Assembly: GCF_001544755.2 (NCBI RefSeq)
Contig: NZ_FCOF02000008.1
Span: forward strand, 186,001 to 250,000
Origin: Caballeronia catudaia
Lineage (GTDB): Bacteria; Pseudomonadota; Gammaproteobacteria; Burkholderiales; Burkholderiaceae
Reading direction: 5' to 3'
Length of the DNA: 64,000 bases
The notes under the pieces were generated by a model, which was not told the DNA's origin, did not search any database, and worked only from the letters and a program-made list of their open reading frames with translations. Below are positions 60,600-64,000 of the stretch, piece by piece. Position 1 is the stretch's first letter. Each line of letters starts with the position of its first letter. Position numbers and translations under genes: made by a program.

Positions 60600-61943
60600 G
60601 TGCTTGATCCTGTACGCCCCGCTTCGAAACCGCCCGAGCAGGACGACGCGTTCCGCCCGAGTTTGCCGGAGGTGTACGCGTCGGTGCACGTGCCGTCGGA
60701 CGGGCGATGGATTCGACGCTTCCTCGCCTTCGCCGGTCCCGGCTACATGATTTCCGTCGGCTACATGGACCCCGGCAACTGGGCGACCGATCTCGCCGGC
60801 GGCTCGCGCTTCGGCTATACGCTGCTTGCGGTCATCCTGCTCTCCAACCTGATGGCGATTCTGCTACAGGCGCTCGCGGTGCGGCTGGGCGTCGCGACCG
60901 GCCGCGATCTCGCGCAGGCATGCCGCGATCACTATTCGAAACCCGTGAACTCCGCGCTCTGGCTCGCGTGCGAGACGGCGATCGTCGCATGCGATCTCGC
61001 CGAGGTAATCGGCACCGCCATCGCACTGAATCTGCTGTTCGGCATTCCGCTGATCGCGGGCGCGCTGCTGACCGCGCTCGACGCTTTCCTCTTGCTGCTG
61101 CTGATGAACAAAGGCTTTCGATTGCTGGAAGCGTTCGTCATCGCGCTGCTCATCGTGATCGCGGGCTGCTTCACGTTGCAGATCGCCGCCGCCTCGCCGC
61201 CGTTCGCGGATGTGCTGCGCGGCTTCGTGCCGTCGCCGCGCATCGTCGCCGACCGCGAAATGCTCTATGTTGCGATCGGCATTCTCGGTGCGACGGTCAT
61301 GCCGCACAACCTTTATCTGCATTCGTCGGTCGTCCAGACGCGCGCCTACGGAAAATCGGTCGCGGCCCGGCGCGATGCAATCCGCTGGGCGACCATCGAC
61401 AGCACCATCGCGCTGACACTCGCGTTGTTCATCAACGCGGCCATCCTGATCGTCGCCGCCGCCGTGTTTCATGCGAGCGGGCACGACGACGTCGCGGAAA
61501 TCGGTGATGCTTTCCGATTGCTTTCACCGCTGCTGGGCCTGAGCATCGCATCGACGCTCTTCGCGGTTGCCTTGCTCGCGTCCGGTCTGAACTCGACCGT
61601 CACCGCGACGCTCGCCGGCCAGATCGTGATGGAAGGTTTCCTGCGCCTGCGCATTCCGAACTGGGCGCGGCGGCTGATCACGCGCGCAATCGCGATCGTG
61701 CCAGTGATCATCGTGACCGCGATCTACGGCGAAAAGGGCACGGGCCAACTGCTCGTGCTGAGCCAAGTGATTCTGTCGATGCAACTGCCGTTCGCCGTCA
61801 TTCCGCTGGTGCGCTTCGTGTCGGACCGCCGCACGATGGGCGTCTTCGCGATCTCGCGCTGGACGGCCGCGCTGGCGTGGCTGGTCGCGGGCGTGATCGT
61901 CGTGCTGAACGTGAAGCTGCTTGCCGACACGCTGCTGTCCTGA
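60600..61943 (+). CDS. mntH: Nramp family Mn(2+)/H(+) transporter
   Basis: A 447-residue metal importer with about 11 membrane segments. TM1 has the metal-binding DPGN motif ([14 protein letters not shown]) and TM6 has [10 protein letters not shown], both hallmarks of Nramp proteins. The N terminus is a soluble stretch of about 40 residues. GTG 60600 follows AGGAG at a rather long distance; other starts upstream in frame lack a site. It is monocistronic, with the DLH-like gene 56 bases downstream. Confidence 0.9.
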   Translation: MLDPVRPASKPPEQDDAFRPSLPEVYASVHVPSDGRWIRRFLAFAGPGYMISVGYMDPGNWATDLAGGSRFGYTLLAVILLSNLMAILLQALAVRLGVATGRDLAQACRDHYSKPVNSALWLACETAIVACDLAEVIGTAIALNLLFGIPLIAGALLTALDAFLLLLLMNKGFRLLEAFVIALLIVIAGCFTLQIAAASPPFADVLRGFVPSPRIVADREMLYVAIGILGATVMPHNLYLHSSVVQTRAYGKSVAARRDAIRWATIDSTIALTLALFINAAILIVAAAVFHASGHDDVAEIGDAFRLLSPLLGLSIASTLFAVALLASGLNSTVTATLAGQIVMEGFLRLRIPNWARRLITRAIAIVPVIIVTAIYGEKGTGQLLVLSQVILSMQLPFAVIPLVRFVSDRRTMGVFAISRWTAALAWLVAGVIVVLNVKLLADTLLS

Positions 61944-61999
61944 ACGCACGGCGCGCGCCGCCAAAAAACTCGCTCTATATATATGAGGAGACCCGGACA

Positions 62000-63163
62000 A
62001 TGAGCGGCACGTTCATCGACATCAGGCTTCGCGACGGCGCGGCAATTCCCGCTTACGTGACGCAGCCCGCGAAAGGCTCGGGTCCGGGCATCGTTCTGCT
62101 GCACGATACGGCGGGCCTCGACGACTTCGTCCGGCGCACTGCCGATCTGTACGCCGAAGAGGGCTATGTGGTGCTCGCGCCGCAACTTCCACCGCGCGAC
62201 CCCAAGCCCGGCGGCGTCGCGGCGAAAAATTTCGCGGCGCTCGTCGATGGCCTGCGCGCGTTGCCGCAACACGCTGGGAAAATCGGCGTGGTGGGTTTCG
62301 GGCGCGGCGGGCAACTCGCGACGCGCATCGCCGCGCAGGCGGACGTCGATTGCGCCGCCTGCTACTGCCCCGATGACTTCGCCGCCTTGCTCGCCGATAT
62401 CCCGACGATCCGCTGCCCGATGGTCTTCCACTTCGCCGAAAGCGGCTCGCACGATCCGAGCGAAGTCGAGGCCGCGCTCGCGAACAAGCCGCACATCGAG
62501 CGCTACGTTTATCCGGGCACATCGAATGGCTTCATCGTTTCGGAAAGCGAACATTTCGACAAGCCCGCCGCGCTGATGGCTTATTCACGCACGCTGTCGA
62601 TGCTGCGTAAAGTGCTCGGGCCGCTCTTCGATCTCGATTCGTTGTGGGAACGGCACTGTTACTTCGAGTTCGGCACGCGCGATGTCGACGCCGTGATGCC
62701 GACGATGGTCGATCAGCCATACGTGAATCACGTGCCGACGATGACCGGCGGTGTCGGTCACGATCAGCTCAAGCGTTTCTACCGATATCACTTCATCCAT
62801 TCGAATCCGGCCGACACGAAGCTGATTCCGGTGTCGCGCACGATCGGCGCGGACCGCGTCGTCGATGAGTTCGTATTCTGTGCGACGCATGATCGCGAGA
62901 TCGACTGGCTATTGCCGGGGCTCGCGCCGACCGGCCGATACTTCGAAGTGCCGATGCTCGCGGTGATCCGCTTTCGCGGCGACAAGCTCTATAACGAGCA
63001 TATCTACTGGGATCAGGCTTCGGTGCTCGTGCAGATCGGCGCGCTGAATCCCGAAGGCCTGCCGGTTGCGGGAAGGCAAACTGCGCGCAAGCTGATCGAT
63101 GAAACATTGCCGAGCAATGAACTCATGCCCGGCTGGGCATCGAGCGCGGGCAAGCCGATCTGA
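62000..63163 (+). CDS. dienelactone hydrolase-like domain fused to a SnoaL-type domain, catalytic residues lost
   Basis: A 387-residue two-domain protein. Residues 1-205 have the alpha/beta-hydrolase plan of dienelactone hydrolase (GIVLLHDTAGLDDFVRRTAD; EEGYVVLAPQL). The nucleophile elbow reads VVGFGRGGQL, with Gly101 where Cys is expected, and the usual HGF histidine is Asn176 (PGTSNGF). From about 215 a SnoaL/NTF2-like domain follows (SLWERHCYFEFGTRDVDAVMPTMV; LPVAGRQTARKLID). The first domain is probably not a classical hydrolase. ATG 62000 has GAGGAG upstream. Confidence 0.8.
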   Translation: MSGTFIDIRLRDGAAIPAYVTQPAKGSGPGIVLLHDTAGLDDFVRRTADLYAEEGYVVLAPQLPPRDPKPGGVAAKNFAALVDGLRALPQHAGKIGVVGFGRGGQLATRIAAQADVDCAACYCPDDFAALLADIPTIRCPMVFHFAESGSHDPSEVEAALANKPHIERYVYPGTSNGFIVSESEHFDKPAALMAYSRTLSMLRKVLGPLFDLDSLWERHCYFEFGTRDVDAVMPTMVDQPYVNHVPTMTGGVGHDQLKRFYRYHFIHSNPADTKLIPVSRTIGADRVVDEFVFCATHDREIDWLLPGLAPTGRYFEVPMLAVIRFRGDKLYNEHIYWDQASVLVQIGALNPEGLPVAGRQTARKLIDETLPSNELMPGWASSAGKPI

Positions 63164-63197
63164 CGGGCGATCGAGCTTTCTTTGCAAAGCCCAATGC

Positions 63198-63238
63198 GTG
63201 CACTAATCTGTGCACAGCATTGCGGGCGAGCCGTGCAC
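63198..63238. repeat. GTGCAC palindromes before the autotransporter gene
   Basis: GTGCAC occurs at 63198-63203, 63210-63215 and 63233-63238, within 41 bases and ending 65 bases before the start codon. The cluster may be a regulator site. Confidence 0.3.
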
Positions 63239-63302
63239 GCGGGCCGTAACGATATACGGGGCTGCTGATCAAATCGAAACCGTCCGCATGGCCGGAGAAG
63301 TC

Positions 63303-64000
63303 ATGCGCCGCTCGTTCCTTCCAGTCCGATCGACGCCGCTCGCGCATGCGCTTTCGCTCGCGTTCGGCGTTTCTTGTCTCTTCCGCGCACTGCCCACGTT
63401 CGGCGCGTGCGACAACAACGCGCCCCAGTCCGGCGTGACGGCCACGTGCGACACGCGCTTGCCCAATCCGTCGACCTTGTCGGTCATCGCGGTGCCGGGC
63501 AGCGTCAACGTGACGATCAACGTTCTGCCCGGCGCCGAGCTCGACATCATCAATCGCAACGGACTATTCGTGCGCGATACGAGCACCGCGACGAACAGTG
63601 GAACGCTGCACGTGACCGGCGACAGCTTTGACGGAATGACCTCACAAAGCACCGCGTTGGGACGCAACACGCTGGTGAACCGCGGCGTCGTGTCAACAGC
63701 AGGCTTTAGCTCGGAAGCGATGTTCAACAGCGCGGCGGCCGTCATCATGCGCAACGAGGCCGGTGGCTCGCTCACGACGAGCGGCGCGAACGCCACCGCG
63801 ATGAACGATTTCAGCAGTCCAGGCGGCGGCGCGCTCACCAACGACGGCACGATCGTCACGAGCGGCTCGAATTCGAGCGGAATGGGCGCGCGTACCGGCG
63901 GCGACACACTCATCAATAACGGCTCTATCGCGACGACCGGCACATCGGCGCACGGCATGCTCGCCAATGGCGGTATCGTGAACGGTCCCGGCAACAACGT
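63303..64000 (+). CDS. autotransporter-type outer membrane protein, N-terminal part (runs off the window)
   Basis: An open frame from ATG 63303 to the window end, 232 codons without a stop. A basic N terminus and hydrophobic stretch (LAHALSLAFGVSCLFRAL) form a signal peptide. The rest is a beta-helix-type passenger with many short Asn/Gly/Thr/Ser repeats such as NRGVVSTAGFSSEAMFN, TNDGTIVTSGSNSSGMG and INNGSIATTGTSAHGML. Each unit of some 20-25 residues ends in a small turn. The membrane barrel would be beyond the window. Adhesion or biofilm roles are common for such proteins. Confidence 0.75.
   Translation, partial: MRRSFLPVRSTPLAHALSLAFGVSCLFRALPTFGACDNNAPQSGVTATCDTRLPNPSTLSVIAVPGSVNVTINVLPGAELDIINRNGLFVRDTSTATNSGTLHVTGDSFDGMTSQSTALGRNTLVNRGVVSTAGFSSEAMFNSAAAVIMRNEAGGSLTTSGANATAMNDFSSPGGGALTNDGTIVTSGSNSSGMGARTGGDTLINNGSIATTGTSAHGMLANGGIVNGPGNN

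Noticed and set aside
62000..63163. Calling this a functional carboxymethylenebutenolidase
   Set aside because: The nucleophile and histidine positions carry Gly and Asn, so the classical reaction is not supported.

Overview
The window is high-GC DNA with the gene content and style of Burkholderia sensu lato (Caballeronia/Paraburkholderia-like). A parA-parB-rep block at about 54.5-58.3 kb, with a tyrosine recombinase beside parA and a primary-type sigma-70 gene beside rep, marks the partition and replication region of a secondary replicon (chromosome 2 or chromid). The species is inferred from gene content only. No tRNA, rRNA, CRISPR array or insertion sequence was seen.

Layout. 0-3.2 kb: end of a histidine-rich protein, a GlcD-type FAD oxidase, small conserved proteins, a SET-domain methyltransferase and a glycine-zipper protein. 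3.3-22.4 kb: an aryl polyene (APE) pigment cluster. A run of about 16 genes on the minus strand, nearly all overlapping by 1-20 bases, encodes a chain-length-factor-like protein, acyltransferase, two acyl carrier proteins, a membrane protein, an AMP-ligase fused to a dehydratase, a glycosyltransferase/acyltransferase, an aromatic amino acid ammonia-lyase, thioesterase, LolA-like protein, MMPL exporter, three ketosynthases, dehydratase and ketoreductase, then two small exported proteins. A flavin halogenase-like gene and a methyltransferase lie at the far end. Together they suggest a ring from Phe/Tyr/His, extended by a type II polyketide machine, exported and lipid-anchored, and possibly halogenated and methylated as in xanthomonadins.

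22.8-33.5 kb is a patchy accessory stretch: a lipoprotein, a PAS-GGDEF protein, an SDR, a K+ channel, remnants of a divergent MFS/LysR pair, a pyruvyltransferase, a vapBC module, small or broken genes, a sorbosone dehydrogenase followed by a dead cytochrome c, a likely small RNA and a YhcG-type nuclease. 33.5-39.4 kb holds GST, methylglutaconyl-CoA hydratase-like, modABC, Nudix and DeoR-type genes. 39.5-42.1 kb holds small envelope proteins and a lipoate ligase-like gene. 42.2-48.6 kb is acetoin catabolism (acoXABC plus acoR) with a sigma-54 promoter in front of acoX. 48.7-52.1 kb holds an SDR, a GST and small exported proteins. 52.1-60.4 kb is rpoD, rep, parB, parA and recombinase, with a predicted antisense RNA between parB and rep. 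60.5-64 kb is an Nramp Mn transporter, a degenerate dienelactone-hydrolase/SnoaL fusion and the start of an autotransporter cut by the window edge.

Motif positions and start choices were read by eye from the sequence. Family names are from memory; no database search was run.
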